From Acinetobacter kookii (lineage in GTDB: Bacteria > Pseudomonadota > Gammaproteobacteria > Pseudomonadales > Moraxellaceae), in the NCBI RefSeq assembly GCF_900096895.1, contig NZ_FMYO01000006.1, positions 62,001-126,000 on the forward strand: 64,000 nt of DNA, given 5' to 3'. The notes beneath the pieces were generated by a model that did no database searches, was not told where the DNA came from, and was given only the letters and a program-made list of their open reading frames with translations. The position numbers were made by a program, and so were the translations under genes. Shown piece by piece: positions 26,100 through 34,349 of the stretch. How positions within the stretch are numbered: position 1 is the first letter of the stretch; each line of letters begins with the position of its first letter.

Positions 26100-26250
26100 T
26101 TATAATCTTGATTGATTTTATATTACCTCAAAGAAATGCATTTTTATAATGAATTAGCACTGCCTCTTATAGATGATATCCAATGCTGAATGGATTTCAG
26201 TCAAACTCGGCTTATTCCCGCGCTGTCTTGGCTCCATAAAAAATGTTTAA

Positions 26251-26343
26251 CGCTTAGGCGCTAAACATCGTGGCGATATTCCTCAAATAGCCACCATGAA
26301 AAAACATGTTGAAGCGATCGGCTTCAAGTCTGTATGGAAGTGA
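26251..26343 (+). pseudogene. Possible gene remnant (C-terminal fragment)
   Basis: After an in-frame TAA (26248-26250) an open stretch reads RLGAKHRGDIPQIATMKKHV and then EAIGFKSVWK before a TGA. It looks protein-like, lacks a credible start for the whole piece, and is followed by a plus-strand terminator (26387-26412), as expected for the tail of a decayed gene. I do not recognise the family. Confidence 0.3.
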
Positions 26344-26386
26344 AATTCCCCCGGGAAAACCGTCATGTTTCAATCTCGAAACGTAA

Positions 26387-26412
26387 AAAAACGGAACTTA
26401 AGCTCCGTTTTT
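26387..26412 (+). terminator. Rho-independent terminator
   Basis: AAAAACGGA (26387-26395) pairs with TCCGTTTTT (26404-26412) across an eight-base loop. It could close a plus-strand remnant, or the DUF378 gene on the minus strand since both flanks are A/T runs. Confidence 0.75.
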
Positions 26413-26509
26413 CCAGACTCAATGAAATTCTCATAACACGATGATACAGATTACAGAAAAATCGCCTTCATGAGGTTTCAAGTGGGTCTTTGTATTCGGT
26501 CGTGATCTG

Positions 26510-26749
26510 CTAACGCACCACTCTTGTCTGAGGCTCATGATGCACTGTTCTGCCTAATTTCGTGCCTGTATAAATCAGGTAGAGTGCCGACAAGCCCACC
26601 AAGATATAAATAATTCTGGATAGAACGCTCATTTCACCAAAAATAGCGGCAACTAAATTGAAATCAAATGCACCAATTAAGCCCCAGTTCAGGCCACCAA
26701 TAATCGCCAAAGCGTAAGCAATCCAGTCGATCGTATTTAATCTCATCAT
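26510..26749 (-). CDS. DUF378 family membrane protein
   Basis: A 79-residue protein with two predicted membrane helices (about 6-28 and 40-62) and a basic C-terminal tail. IDWIAYALAIIGGLNWGLIG is the DUF378 hallmark, also seen in Bacillus YuzA. GGGAG sits six bases before the first of two adjacent ATG codons. Function unknown. It lies in the stretch that separates pepP from ubiH and is probably an insertion relative to the usual order. Confidence 0.8.
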   Translation of the reverse strand: MMRLNTIDWIAYALAIIGGLNWGLIGAFDFNLVAAIFGEMSVLSRIIYILVGLSALYLIYTGTKLGRTVHHEPQTRVVR

Positions 26750-26768
26750 TTTTCTCCCACTGTTCTTT

Positions 26769-26792
26769 AGTTTATTTAAGAGTTTATTTAAG
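26769..26792. repeat. Perfect 12-base tandem duplication
   Basis: AGTTTATTTAAG occurs twice head to tail (26769-26780 and 26781-26792), 20 bases ahead of the DUF378 gene, in its likely promoter zone. Confidence 0.6.
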
Positions 26793-26961
26793 GATCAAAG
26801 AAATTATGGGAAAGAACGCAGATTTAATATGTTGCTTTGATGCTAATAACCGATTTCTTGTGTTGAAGTCGTGTCAGTTTTTAAACTTTAAATTTTAACT
26901 GGGTTGGTTTTATTTAAGTTATTCACGATAAACGTAAGTAAAAAAGCCGATCTTCTGACTT

Positions 26962-26993
26962 AATACCAGTCAGTTAAGAAACTGACTGGTATT
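26962..26993 (+). terminator. Strong hairpin with T-rich 3' side
   Basis: AATACCAGTCAGTT (26962-26975), loop AAGA, AACTGACTGGTATT (26980-26993), then TTCTTTT. The T-rich side is on the plus strand, yet no convincing plus-strand gene precedes it. Confidence 0.6.
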
Positions 26994-27255
26994 TTCTTTT
27001 TAAATTCATGATTGTAGTTGATATATGGAAAAGTCATCAGCAACTGTTTGAGGCAGGACTACATTAAAAAATGATTGTTTCTGCGATAAATTTTCGAGTT
27101 GATAGTGGCTGACGAGTTTTGCGGTGAGGAGCATTGCTCCGCAAGATGCCTTTGGTCTTACGAAGCAGTGCTTCTCAGGGCGAAACCAAAGTAACAAATG
27201 AGCTGCAAGCATTTGATTTAAAACGATAAGACTCCGCCATGAATTACTAAAAATT

Positions 27256-27279
27256 AAGGAGTTTATTTCTAAACTCCTT
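27256..27279 (-). terminator. Terminator downstream of pepP
   Basis: AAGGAGTTTA (27256-27265), loop TTTC, TAAACTCCTT (27270-27279). On the minus strand it is followed by AATTTTTAG. It would separate pepP transcription from DUF378 and ubiH. Confidence 0.65.
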
Positions 27280-27328
27280 AACTGATCAGCATTAGATCAT
27301 CTGACCGGCTTTTCATCCTAAAAATTGC

Positions 27329-28663
27329 TTAGGCGACTTTGGCTTTTGCCATCAGGGCTTCAATATCTTCCACTGTTTTCACCACATCTTTGGTGAGCAC
27401 CAATGGTCCATTTTCGGTAGCAACCACATCATCTTCAATGCGGATACCAATGCCACGCCATTTGGCATCGACAGTTTCATCATCAGGTGCAATATACAAA
27501 CCCGGTTCAACCGTCACCACCATGCCTTCTTCATAGACACGCCATTCGCCATCCTGTTTATATGAACCGACATCGTGCACATCCATGCCCAACCAGTGTC
27601 CGGTACCATGCATGTAGAACTGACGGAAACTTTCTTTTTCAATAATTTCCTCAAGATCACCGTGCATAATGCCAAGGTCCAATAAACCCTGAACCAGAAT
27701 GCGTACCGCCACATTGTGCGGTTCCTTATAAGAATTGCCAATGCGTACGGCATCAATCGCAGCCAGTTGTGATTTTAATACCAGCTCATATAGGGCTTTC
27801 TGTTCAGGACTGAACTTGCCATTGACCGGAAAAGTACGGGTGATGTCTGAGGCATATAACTGATATTCGCAGGCTGCATCAATCAGCACCAGATCACCAT
27901 CATTCAGTGCTTTGTCATTTTCCACATAATGCAAAATGCAGGCGTTGGCTCCCCCACCAACAATACTGTTATAGGAAGGCACGCAGCCATTTTTACCAAA
28001 AATATAATTCAGCTCGGCTTCCAGTGCATATTCCATCATGCCCGGTTTCACCGTTTGCATGGCACGGGTATGCGCTTCTGCCGAAATATCCGATGCAAGC
28101 TGCATGAGCTTGATTTCTTTTTCAGATTTATGCAAACGCATTTCATCCACAATGCGGTCGAGTTGAATCACTTGGGCAGGTGCAGAAGTACCTTTGCGTG
28201 ATTCACCACTGGCTTTGGCAATCCATTTTGCTACACGGGCATCAAAATCGGCCTGGTGACCAATACGATAGAACAGCTTTTGTTTATTGTGCAGTTTCTC
28301 GATAATTTCTTCATCGAGCAGGTCAATGGCATAGGCTTCATCCGCCTCGTAATCATCCACTGCACCGTCTACACCGGCACGGTAACCATTCCAGATTTCC
28401 ATCTCGCGGTTACGTTCACGGCAGAACAGACTATAGGTATAACCTTCATCAATCGACTCAAAAGTCTCGATCACCGCCACGGCTTCAGGCTCTGCAAAGC
28501 CCGTCAGATAGAAAAAGCTGCTGTCTGCACGGAATTTATAATCCGCATCGCGGTTACGCAGGGCAACCGGACTGGTGGCAATAATTGCAATACTGTGCGG
28601 ACCCATTTCTTCTGCCAGGCGGTCACGACGTTCCTGAAAATCTGCTTGAGTCAGTTTCATCAT
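27329..28663 (-). CDS. pepP: Xaa-Pro aminopeptidase P
   Basis: A 444-residue M24B metallopeptidase (E. coli PepP has 441) that removes N-terminal residues preceding proline. The five dinuclear-metal ligands are recognisable: two aspartates in DAACEYQLYASDITRTFP, the histidine in GTGHWLGMDVHD, and glutamates in VEPGLYI and IRIEDD. The N-terminal creatinase-like domain occupies about 1-175. Two adjacent ATG codons start the gene; neither has a strong ribosome site. It follows the ygfB-family gene on the same strand by 84 bases. Confidence 0.95.
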   Translation of the reverse strand: MMKLTQADFQERRDRLAEEMGPHSIAIIATSPVALRNRDADYKFRADSSFFYLTGFAEPEAVAVIETFESIDEGYTYSLFCRERNREMEIWNGYRAGVDGAVDDYEADEAYAIDLLDEEIIEKLHNKQKLFYRIGHQADFDARVAKWIAKASGESRKGTSAPAQVIQLDRIVDEMRLHKSEKEIKLMQLASDISAEAHTRAMQTVKPGMMEYALEAELNYIFGKNGCVPSYNSIVGGGANACILHYVENDKALNDGDLVLIDAACEYQLYASDITRTFPVNGKFSPEQKALYELVLKSQLAAIDAVRIGNSYKEPHNVAVRILVQGLLDLGIMHGDLEEIIEKESFRQFYMHGTGHWLGMDVHDVGSYKQDGEWRVYEEGMVVTVEPGLYIAPDDETVDAKWRGIGIRIEDDVVATENGPLVLTKDVVKTVEDIEALMAKAKVA

Positions 28664-28747
28664 TAAGTGTACTTTTGTCTTTTATGGGTAGGTGATAACT
28701 TTTAAAGGGTCAGTTAAATGGTCTGTTCTTGAACACCATCGCCCGAA

Positions 28748-29380
28748 TTAACTCGGACGATGCGGGGTAAACATTTCAACTACACTGCTGGCTTCTGTAG
28801 GCGCAGTATTTTTTTGCAATTGCGGCTGGATGTTTTGCAGCAATGGGGTTTCTGCCACTTCCACTTTCTTGCGTCCCAATGACAGGCTGACAGGAATCAA
28901 GCGCACAAATTCGTAAAGCTCCTGATAGCTTTCTTCGCCTTCTTCGTCATCATCCGATTCATCAAACTCGACTGCTGCGACATCCTGCAGATGTTCAATT
29001 AGTTCCATTTCATCCTGACGGATATGACCGGAAGCCAGACCAAAACCTAAAACCACACCTGCACACCAGTCTGCCAGGGCTTGTACACGATCCGCAAGAA
29101 CATGTTCATCATCCGGAAGCAAAGGCAAATAATCGAGTTCATCTTCAGATAAAGCATGGGCAATATCTTCCGCTTCATCAGTTAATACCTCTAAAACCTG
29201 CTGCTCTAGCGCCGGAATTTCAAGGGTCGCTAAAATCTGTTGCCATTCATCACCGGTGGGTGCCTGAGTAACACAAACAATACCCGTTAGCAGTCCATGT
29301 AACTCACTTGGACTTGAAATCTCTTCAATTTTTGAAAAATTGTGGTGCCATTCCGACCAACCTGAAATATCGTCTTGCAT
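28748..29380 (-). CDS. YgfB / UPF0149 family protein
   Basis: About 210 residues from the ATG at 29380 (the frame opens at a TTG at 29392; GGA seven bases ahead favours the ATG). It has the UPF0149 pattern: SPSELHGLLTGIVC near the N-terminus and ADWCAGVVLGFGLASG in the middle. The C-terminal part carries an acidic patch (ESDDDEEGEE). Function is unsettled; in Pseudomonas YgfB affects ampDh3 expression and beta-lactam resistance. The ygfB-pepP-ubiH-ubiI order with divergent zapA is ancestral in gammaproteobacteria. Confidence 0.85.
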   Translation of the reverse strand: MQDDISGWSEWHHNFSKIEEISSPSELHGLLTGIVCVTQAPTGDEWQQILATLEIPALEQQVLEVLTDEAEDIAHALSEDELDYLPLLPDDEHVLADRVQALADWCAGVVLGFGLASGHIRQDEMELIEHLQDVAAVEFDESDDDEEGEESYQELYEFVRLIPVSLSLGRKKVEVAETPLLQNIQPQLQKNTAPTEASSVVEMFTPHRPS

Positions 29381-29444
29381 TCGCTTATCCAATCTCTATA
29401 CTTCTTATATATTACCCTTGTTTGCGATACTGTGCGACTACGAT

Positions 29445-29996
29445 ATGTTAGAAGAATTACAGCGTCTACAGGCGCATATTGGCGTTTTAAAAACGCGACT
29501 TGCGCATTTTAAAAGTGAAAATGATGCCCTCAATGCTGCAAAAGCAGATTCCAACGAGCACCATCATGCCCAAATTGTGCAAAAAAATGGCATTATTACC
29601 CAGAAACAAGAAGAAATAGATAATCTGAGCGAGCAATTAAGCGAAACCCAATCACAATTCAAGCAATTGAATAGCGATGCAGCCTCTTTGGCAGACCGTT
29701 ATAGCCGCCTGGAAAAAAGCTGTACCGATCTTAAGAACCGTTTTCAGGAAATTCTGGCTGAGCGTAATGAATTACGTGTCATTAAAGAAAAGATGCAAAA
29801 TGATCAGCGTCTTGCTCAACAGGAAATTCAAGGCTTGCAGCAGGAACGTGAAAGATTGTTACAAAAAAATGAGCATGCCAAAGCCAAAGTTGAAGCCATT
29901 ATTCAGCGTCTTTCTATTTTAGGTACTGCTCAAGATCAGCATGCGCAAGAAATTCAACAGCTTGCTCACCCAGCCGATGTAAATGAGGATATTTAA
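29445..29996 (+). CDS. Coiled-coil protein upstream of zapA
   Basis: About 183 residues from the ATG at 29445 (MLEELQRLQAHIG); the open frame begins earlier but would run into the divergent gene. Nearly the whole chain shows heptad character, with leucine, glutamine, glutamate and lysine dominating. Short TIGR02449-type coiled coils occupy this spot before zapA in Pseudomonas, and this looks like a longer relative, possibly acting at the division ring like ZapB. It ends two bases before zapA, so the two are coexpressed. No ribosome site is obvious. Confidence 0.65.
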   Translation: MLEELQRLQAHIGVLKTRLAHFKSENDALNAAKADSNEHHHAQIVQKNGIITQKQEEIDNLSEQLSETQSQFKQLNSDAASLADRYSRLEKSCTDLKNRFQEILAERNELRVIKEKMQNDQRLAQQEIQGLQQERERLLQKNEHAKAKVEAIIQRLSILGTAQDQHAQEIQQLAHPADVNEDI

Positions 29997-29998
29997 TC

Positions 29999-30283
29999 AT
30001 GAGTGAACAAATTGCTGTGGAATTGCGTGTACTCGGCCATAATTTTCGTTTAGCCACCACTGAAAAAGAAAAAGCTGATTTAGAGCGTGCAGCTGAACTG
30101 TTAAATGAAAAATATGATGATTTTCGCCGTAAAGCGCCACGTGTCGAACCAAGTAAACTGATTATTATGGTGGCGCTTGAACTGATGCAGGAAGTTCTTT
30201 CAATGAATAAATCCTTGCAAGAGTATGCCCATTGCGAGCGCTTGCTGACGACCATTTTAGAAGATGTCGAGGATTTGGTTTAA
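29999..30283 (+). CDS. zapA: Cell division protein ZapA
   Basis: A 94-residue protein that cross-links FtsZ protofilaments. The N-terminal globular part shows VAVELRVLGHNFRLA-like beta strands (IAVELRVLGHNFRLAT) and ADLERAAELLNEKYDDFR; the C-terminal half is a helix with KLIIMVALELMQEVL. Length is typical. As in E. coli, it is followed directly by the 6S RNA gene. Confidence 0.88.
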   Translation: MSEQIAVELRVLGHNFRLATTEKEKADLERAAELLNEKYDDFRRKAPRVEPSKLIIMVALELMQEVLSMNKSLQEYAHCERLLTTILEDVEDLV

Positions 30284-30351
30284 TTTCCTCTTAAATTGAA
30301 TAAACTATCAGCATTTGCGATTTAACTTTACAGTTGTTGCACATTGAGGAT

Positions 30352-30379
30352 TTGCCAACACCTCATTATTGGTTATACT
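30352..30379 (+). promoter_or_regulatory. 6S RNA promoter
   Basis: TTGCCA (30352-30357), 16-base spacer, TATACT (30374-30379), placing transcription start at about 30386. Confidence 0.7.
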
Positions 30380-30385
30380 TATTCT

Positions 30386-30566
30386 ATCTCTGAGGTGTTC
30401 GCCAGTGAGTCTATATCCCTGCCGATACTTAAATCTACGGATTGTGTTCTGCATATTTAGAGTGTATGCCCATCTTCGAATGGGAAACCCAGCAAGTATG
30501 CGTCGCGTCCACCTTGAACTTCTTCGGGTTCAGGGTAACGACATGCAGCGGCATCTTCGGAGTGTT
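30386..30566 (+). ncRNA. ssrS: 6S RNA
   Basis: About 180 bases downstream of zapA. The 5' end CTCTGAGGTGTTCGC pairs with the 3' end GCGGCATCTTCGGAG, the closing stem of 6S RNA. Internal landmarks match E. coli ssrS: CCCTGCCGATAC, the CACCTTGAAC...GTTCAGGG hairpin and the TGCAGCGGCATC tail. A T-run begins at 30565. 6S RNA mimics an open promoter and sequesters sigma-70 RNA polymerase in stationary phase. Ends are estimated to within a few bases. Confidence 0.9.
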
Positions 30567-30684
30567 TTTTCTTATTAGTCTCAGTGACCTTGATTACAAT
30601 ATTTATTCCTTTATTTTTCTTTTTAAAACATTTTTAAATTTTATTCTCCCTCATATTGATTGATTATTGATTGATATTTTATGC

Positions 30685-30717
30685 AAAAAAAATACCCAAG
30701 ATTTTCAGCTTGGGTAT
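30685..30717 (-). terminator. Terminator of copper ATPase gene
   Basis: ATACCCAAG (30692-30700) and CTTGGGTAT (30709-30717) form a nine-base stem; on the minus strand it is followed by a run of eight T residues. Confidence 0.88.
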
Positions 30718-30740
30718 CTAATTTAAGTTCTGGCATTCAG

Positions 30741-33700
30741 TTATTTAGACTTTTGCAGCCGCAAAGCATTAATCACAACAGACAACGAACTCAGCGACAT
30801 GGCAACTGCAGCAAGCATCGGGGTTAATAACAGCCCAGTCAATGGATAAAAAACACCCGCCGCAACCGGCACACCTAGGCCGTTATACACAAAAGAGAAT
30901 GCCAGGTTCTGCTTCATGTTCTTCACGCCCAGTTTTGCCATATGGATCGCATCGGCTACACCGCGAATATCACCTTTGACCAAAGTCACCTGAGCCGTCT
31001 GTTTGGCAATATCGGTACCATTGCCCATCGCCACACCGACATTGGCCTGGGCAAGTGCTGGTGCATCATTAATGCCATCGCCCGCCATTGCCACAACTTT
31101 GCCTTGAGCCTGATATTTCTTTACCAGATCTAATTTTTCAGTCGGGGTACAGTTGCCATAGACCTGCTGAATGCCCAGCTCAGCCGCGACCAGTTTGGCA
31201 TTCTGTTCGTGGTCACCAGTCGCCATCACCACTTCAATGCCATCGGCAATCAGCTGATCAATCACCTGATGGGCATTGTGTTTAATCGCATCATGAATGG
31301 AGATATAGGCCAACACCTGCTGCTCATTGGCCAGGAAACTGATCACATTACCGCTCTCGCGTTCAGCATTCAGCTGCGCCTGAGCATGTGCAGAAAGCTG
31401 CAAACCCAACTGATCAATCAGCTTTTGACTACCCACATACAGGGTTTGTCCCTCAATTTGCCCTTTCACCCCAAAACCGGTGACATCTTCAAAATCACTG
31501 ACTTTCAGCAGTTGTTCATGCGGAACCAGCTTGGTTAAATTCTGTGCAATCGGATGGGTTGAATACTGTTCAATCGAGGCAATCCATTGTTCCACTTGTG
31601 TTTGCTGGGCTGTATCTGAAAGCAGTTTAATCTCTTTCAGGCTCGGTTTACCTTCAGTCAAGGTTCCGGTTTTATCGACAATTAAAGTGGTGACTTTGCT
31701 TAAAGCCTCAATCGCTTCTGCATCTTTAAACAGCACGCCCTTTTGCGCTGCCCGCCCTGTGGTGGCCATCACCGACATCGGCGTTGCCAGCCCCAAAGCA
31801 CATGGACAGGCAATAATCAGTACTGCCACTGCACACATCAGCGCCAGATCAAACTGGGCTTTGCCAAAGAGCATCCACGCCATAAAGGTCAACACACTAA
31901 TCGCCAGAACAATCACCACAAAATATTTGGCAAATACATCGGCAAGTTTTTGTAACGGCGCTTTGGAACGCTGTGCTTCCGCCACGGTCTGAATCATTTT
32001 CGCCAAGGTGGTATTGGCACCCACTGCCGTGGTTTGAATACGGATACTGCCCTGCTGGTTCACCGTACCGCCAATCACCCGGTCATCAACTTCTTTTTTC
32101 ACCGGAACAGGTTCACCGGTCATCATGGCTTCATCAACATAGGTTTTGCCTTCCACCACAATGCCGTCGAGTGGAATCTGGTCCCCTGAAGAAATCTGCA
32201 GGATATCGCCCTGTTTCACCATGCCAATATCCACTTCGACCACCTGATCATGCTGCACCAGTTTGGCGGTATGCGGTTGCAGTTTCAGCAAGGATTTAAG
32301 TGCGTCTGCAGTTTTGGCACGGGCTTTCAGTTCCATGATTTGCCCGAGCAAACTCAAGGACACAATCATACAAGCCGCTTCATAATACACGGCAACACCG
32401 TGACCGGTTTTGGCCTGCATCGGGATCAGGGATGGAAAAACCGTCGCCACAAGACTGTAAATAAATGCCGCCAGCACTCCGACACCAATCAGGCTCCACA
32501 TGTTCAGGTTGCGGGTTTTATAGGAAATCCAGCAACGCTCAATAAAAGGTTTTCCTGCCCAAAGGATGACGGGAATAGACAACACCAGTTCAATCCACGG
32601 CTGAATATGCTGCGGAATAAAGGCATGAATATGCGAACCCATGGCCAGTGCAAAGACAATTAAAGTCAGTGGCAACGTCATCCAGAAGCGACGGCTGAAA
32701 TCGACCAGCTCAGGATTGGGGGCATCATTTAAGCTTGGCTGCATCGGCTCCAATGCCATGCCACAGATGGGACAGGTTCCCGGCCCTTTCTGCACAATTT
32801 CAGGGTCCATCGGACAGGTATAGTCCATATCTTCCGCGCCTTCTGGCACAGGTCGCTGGTCTGCCGGAAGCAGATAAAACTCGGGGTCGCCTTTAAATTT
32901 TTCCAGGCAGGACGGGTTGCAGAAATAGTAAGTTTTCGCCTGATACTCTGTTTTTAAATCGGTTGAAGTATCTACCGACATGCCACACACGGGATCAATC
33001 TCTGAATTTTGTACTGATGCAGGATGAGTTCCGCCACAGCAGCTGGACTTCTTTTCTGCAACGGCCACTTTTGCTGTTGAACCGCAGCAGGAAGATGCTG
33101 TTGGTTGAGTCTGCACATATTGCTCAGGTTGCTGGTTAAATGCAGTCAAACAGCGTTCTGAACAGAAATAATAGTCTTTTGATTCAAACTGGCTGTGCCA
33201 TTTAGAATCGGTTTTCACCTGCATGCCACATACCGGATCGACCGTTGTTTCACTCACTTGCTCTACGGTTTGCGCTTTGGTTCCCGCACAACAGCCTGAG
33301 GATTGCGCTACTGCTGGTTGATTTTGCGAACCACAGCAAGACTTTTTTTCATCTGCTTTTGGTTTAGATGCACAACCGCAGCCCGAAGCTTTAGGTTTAT
33401 TTTTTTCTAAATACTGTTCCGGATTGGCCTGAAATTTATCCAGACAGCCCTGACCGCAAAAATAATAACTTTTATCTAAATAGGTAGTGTGCGGCTTGGA
33501 TAAATCTGTCACGGTCATGCCACAGACAGGATCAATATATTGCTCTGCTTCAACCTTTTGACTGCCACAACACGAACTGGATGATGCAGCAGCTTTTGCC
33601 CGACTGGCACAGCCACAGCCGGAAGCTGGCTTGTTTTGCTGCTGAAGGTATTGCTCAGGAAAATTGATAAATTTCTGTTTGCAGCCATGGCAACAGAACA

Positions 33701-33836
33701 AATATTTTTTCCCCTCAAATTCAAAAGCATGTTCCGAATGCTCAGACACATTCATGCCACATACCGGATCAATTGTCACCACTTCAAGAGCTGAATTCTG
33801 TTTTGCACAGCAGGAAGATTTTTGTTGCTCATTCAT
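30741..33836 (-). CDS. copA: Copper-transporting P1B-type ATPase with four YHS domains
   Basis: About 1031 residues. Four N-terminal YHS modules (each DPVCGM ... YFC-x2-C; about 23-65, 100-142, 200-242, 278-322) are joined by cysteine-pair linkers such as CGCAS and CCGSQ. A CPMDPEI...CPICGMALEP heavy-metal-binding module follows (about 340-370), then the ATPase core: MTGEPVP actuator, CPC metal motif in ACPCALGL, DKTGTLTEG phosphorylation site, GDGINDAP hinge, and YN and MSLSS motifs in the last helices, which mark Cu(I) export. No HMA domain is present. The start is the ATG at 33836 with AGGTGA ahead; a GTG at 33845 is possible. Divergent from the MerR regulator. Confidence 0.92.
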   Translation of the reverse strand: MNEQQKSSCCAKQNSALEVVTIDPVCGMNVSEHSEHAFEFEGKKYLFCCHGCKQKFINFPEQYLQQQNKPASGCGCASRAKAAASSSSCCGSQKVEAEQYIDPVCGMTVTDLSKPHTTYLDKSYYFCGQGCLDKFQANPEQYLEKNKPKASGCGCASKPKADEKKSCCGSQNQPAVAQSSGCCAGTKAQTVEQVSETTVDPVCGMQVKTDSKWHSQFESKDYYFCSERCLTAFNQQPEQYVQTQPTASSCCGSTAKVAVAEKKSSCCGGTHPASVQNSEIDPVCGMSVDTSTDLKTEYQAKTYYFCNPSCLEKFKGDPEFYLLPADQRPVPEGAEDMDYTCPMDPEIVQKGPGTCPICGMALEPMQPSLNDAPNPELVDFSRRFWMTLPLTLIVFALAMGSHIHAFIPQHIQPWIELVLSIPVILWAGKPFIERCWISYKTRNLNMWSLIGVGVLAAFIYSLVATVFPSLIPMQAKTGHGVAVYYEAACMIVSLSLLGQIMELKARAKTADALKSLLKLQPHTAKLVQHDQVVEVDIGMVKQGDILQISSGDQIPLDGIVVEGKTYVDEAMMTGEPVPVKKEVDDRVIGGTVNQQGSIRIQTTAVGANTTLAKMIQTVAEAQRSKAPLQKLADVFAKYFVVIVLAISVLTFMAWMLFGKAQFDLALMCAVAVLIIACPCALGLATPMSVMATTGRAAQKGVLFKDAEAIEALSKVTTLIVDKTGTLTEGKPSLKEIKLLSDTAQQTQVEQWIASIEQYSTHPIAQNLTKLVPHEQLLKVSDFEDVTGFGVKGQIEGQTLYVGSQKLIDQLGLQLSAHAQAQLNAERESGNVISFLANEQQVLAYISIHDAIKHNAHQVIDQLIADGIEVVMATGDHEQNAKLVAAELGIQQVYGNCTPTEKLDLVKKYQAQGKVVAMAGDGINDAPALAQANVGVAMGNGTDIAKQTAQVTLVKGDIRGVADAIHMAKLGVKNMKQNLAFSFVYNGLGVPVAAGVFYPLTGLLLTPMLAAVAMSLSSLSVVINALRLQKSK

Positions 33837-33868
33837 CCGACTCACCTGTTTTATTCTTTCATTGTGTT

Positions 33869-33900
33869 AGCATAAAGTCTGTACCCAGGTACAGAGTCAA
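33869..33900 (-). promoter_or_regulatory. MerR-type (CueR) promoter of copA
   Basis: On the minus strand TTGACT (33895-33900) and TATGCT (33869-33874) are separated by 20 bases (19 if TTATGC is used), the long spacer expected for MerR-activated promoters. The perfect palindrome CTGTACCCAGGTACAG (33879-33894) lies inside the spacer, where the activator would twist the DNA. Confidence 0.8.
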
Positions 33901-33918
33901 GTCATTTGAGGATATTTT

Positions 33919-34299
33919 ATGCTCACCATCGGAAAACTGGCCAAACACTGTCATGTCAACGTTGAAACCATTCGCTATTATCAGCGCATCGGTTTAATGC
34001 GCGTACCTGAATCCACGCAGAGCTACCGCTATTACAATGAAAAAGACATTGAAACCTTAAGCTTTATTCAAAAAGGCAAAGATGCAGGTTTGCAGCTCAG
34101 TGAAATACAGGAATTACTGCAACTTCAACTCGAAGACCGTGAACAGGTGCGGCATGTCATAGAGCAACGGTTGGAAAAAATTGATCAAAGGATTCAGGAA
34201 TTACAGGCACTCAAAACCCGTTTAAGCAGTTGGGTGGATGAATGTAAAACCACCAGTGAAAGCGGTTGCCCGATTTTGAAAGAGCTGAAAAACAGTTAA
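33919..34299 (+). CDS. cueR: CueR-like MerR family copper regulator
   Basis: A 126-residue MerR protein. The winged helix is LTIGKLAKHCHVNVETIRYY with RIGLMRVPE following, then a long dimerisation helix (about 75-108). The metal loop has C-x7-C (CKTTSESGC), the spacing of CueR-type Cu(I) sensors, and no cysteine at the helix start typical of Zn or Hg sensors. It is transcribed away from copA with the operator between them, so it probably both activates copA and limits its own expression. Metal specificity is inferred from the loop and the neighbour. Confidence 0.85.
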   Translation: MLTIGKLAKHCHVNVETIRYYQRIGLMRVPESTQSYRYYNEKDIETLSFIQKGKDAGLQLSEIQELLQLQLEDREQVRHVIEQRLEKIDQRIQELQALKTRLSSWVDECKTTSESGCPILKELKNS

Positions 34300-34349
34300 A
34301 CTGCTTTATAAGATGAATATTTATCTATTTTTTTGGGAACAAATAAAAG

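Larger units (their letters stand above)
26793..27328. other. Non-coding stretch between DUF378 and pepP
   Basis: No convincing gene. A 30-codon frame at 26806 (MGKNADLICC...) has a distant AAGGA but no other support. The stretch holds a 14-base perfect hairpin (26962-26993), a palindrome-rich GC patch (27119-27180) with GGAGCATTGCTCC and AAGCAGTGCTT, and the pepP terminator. Confidence 0.5.

Noticed and set aside
26806..26898. 30-codon frame starting MGKNADLICC
   Set aside because: Its AAGGA is eleven bases away, it shows no protein-like pattern and nothing else supports it.
27006..27212. 68-codon minus-strand frame in the pepP-ubiH interval
   Set aside because: It lies over a palindrome-rich patch, has no ribosome site and no recognisable protein pattern.
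31480..31992. 170-codon frame antisense to copA
   Set aside because: It mirrors the codon bias of the well-supported ATPase on the other strand and has no ribosome site or independent motif.
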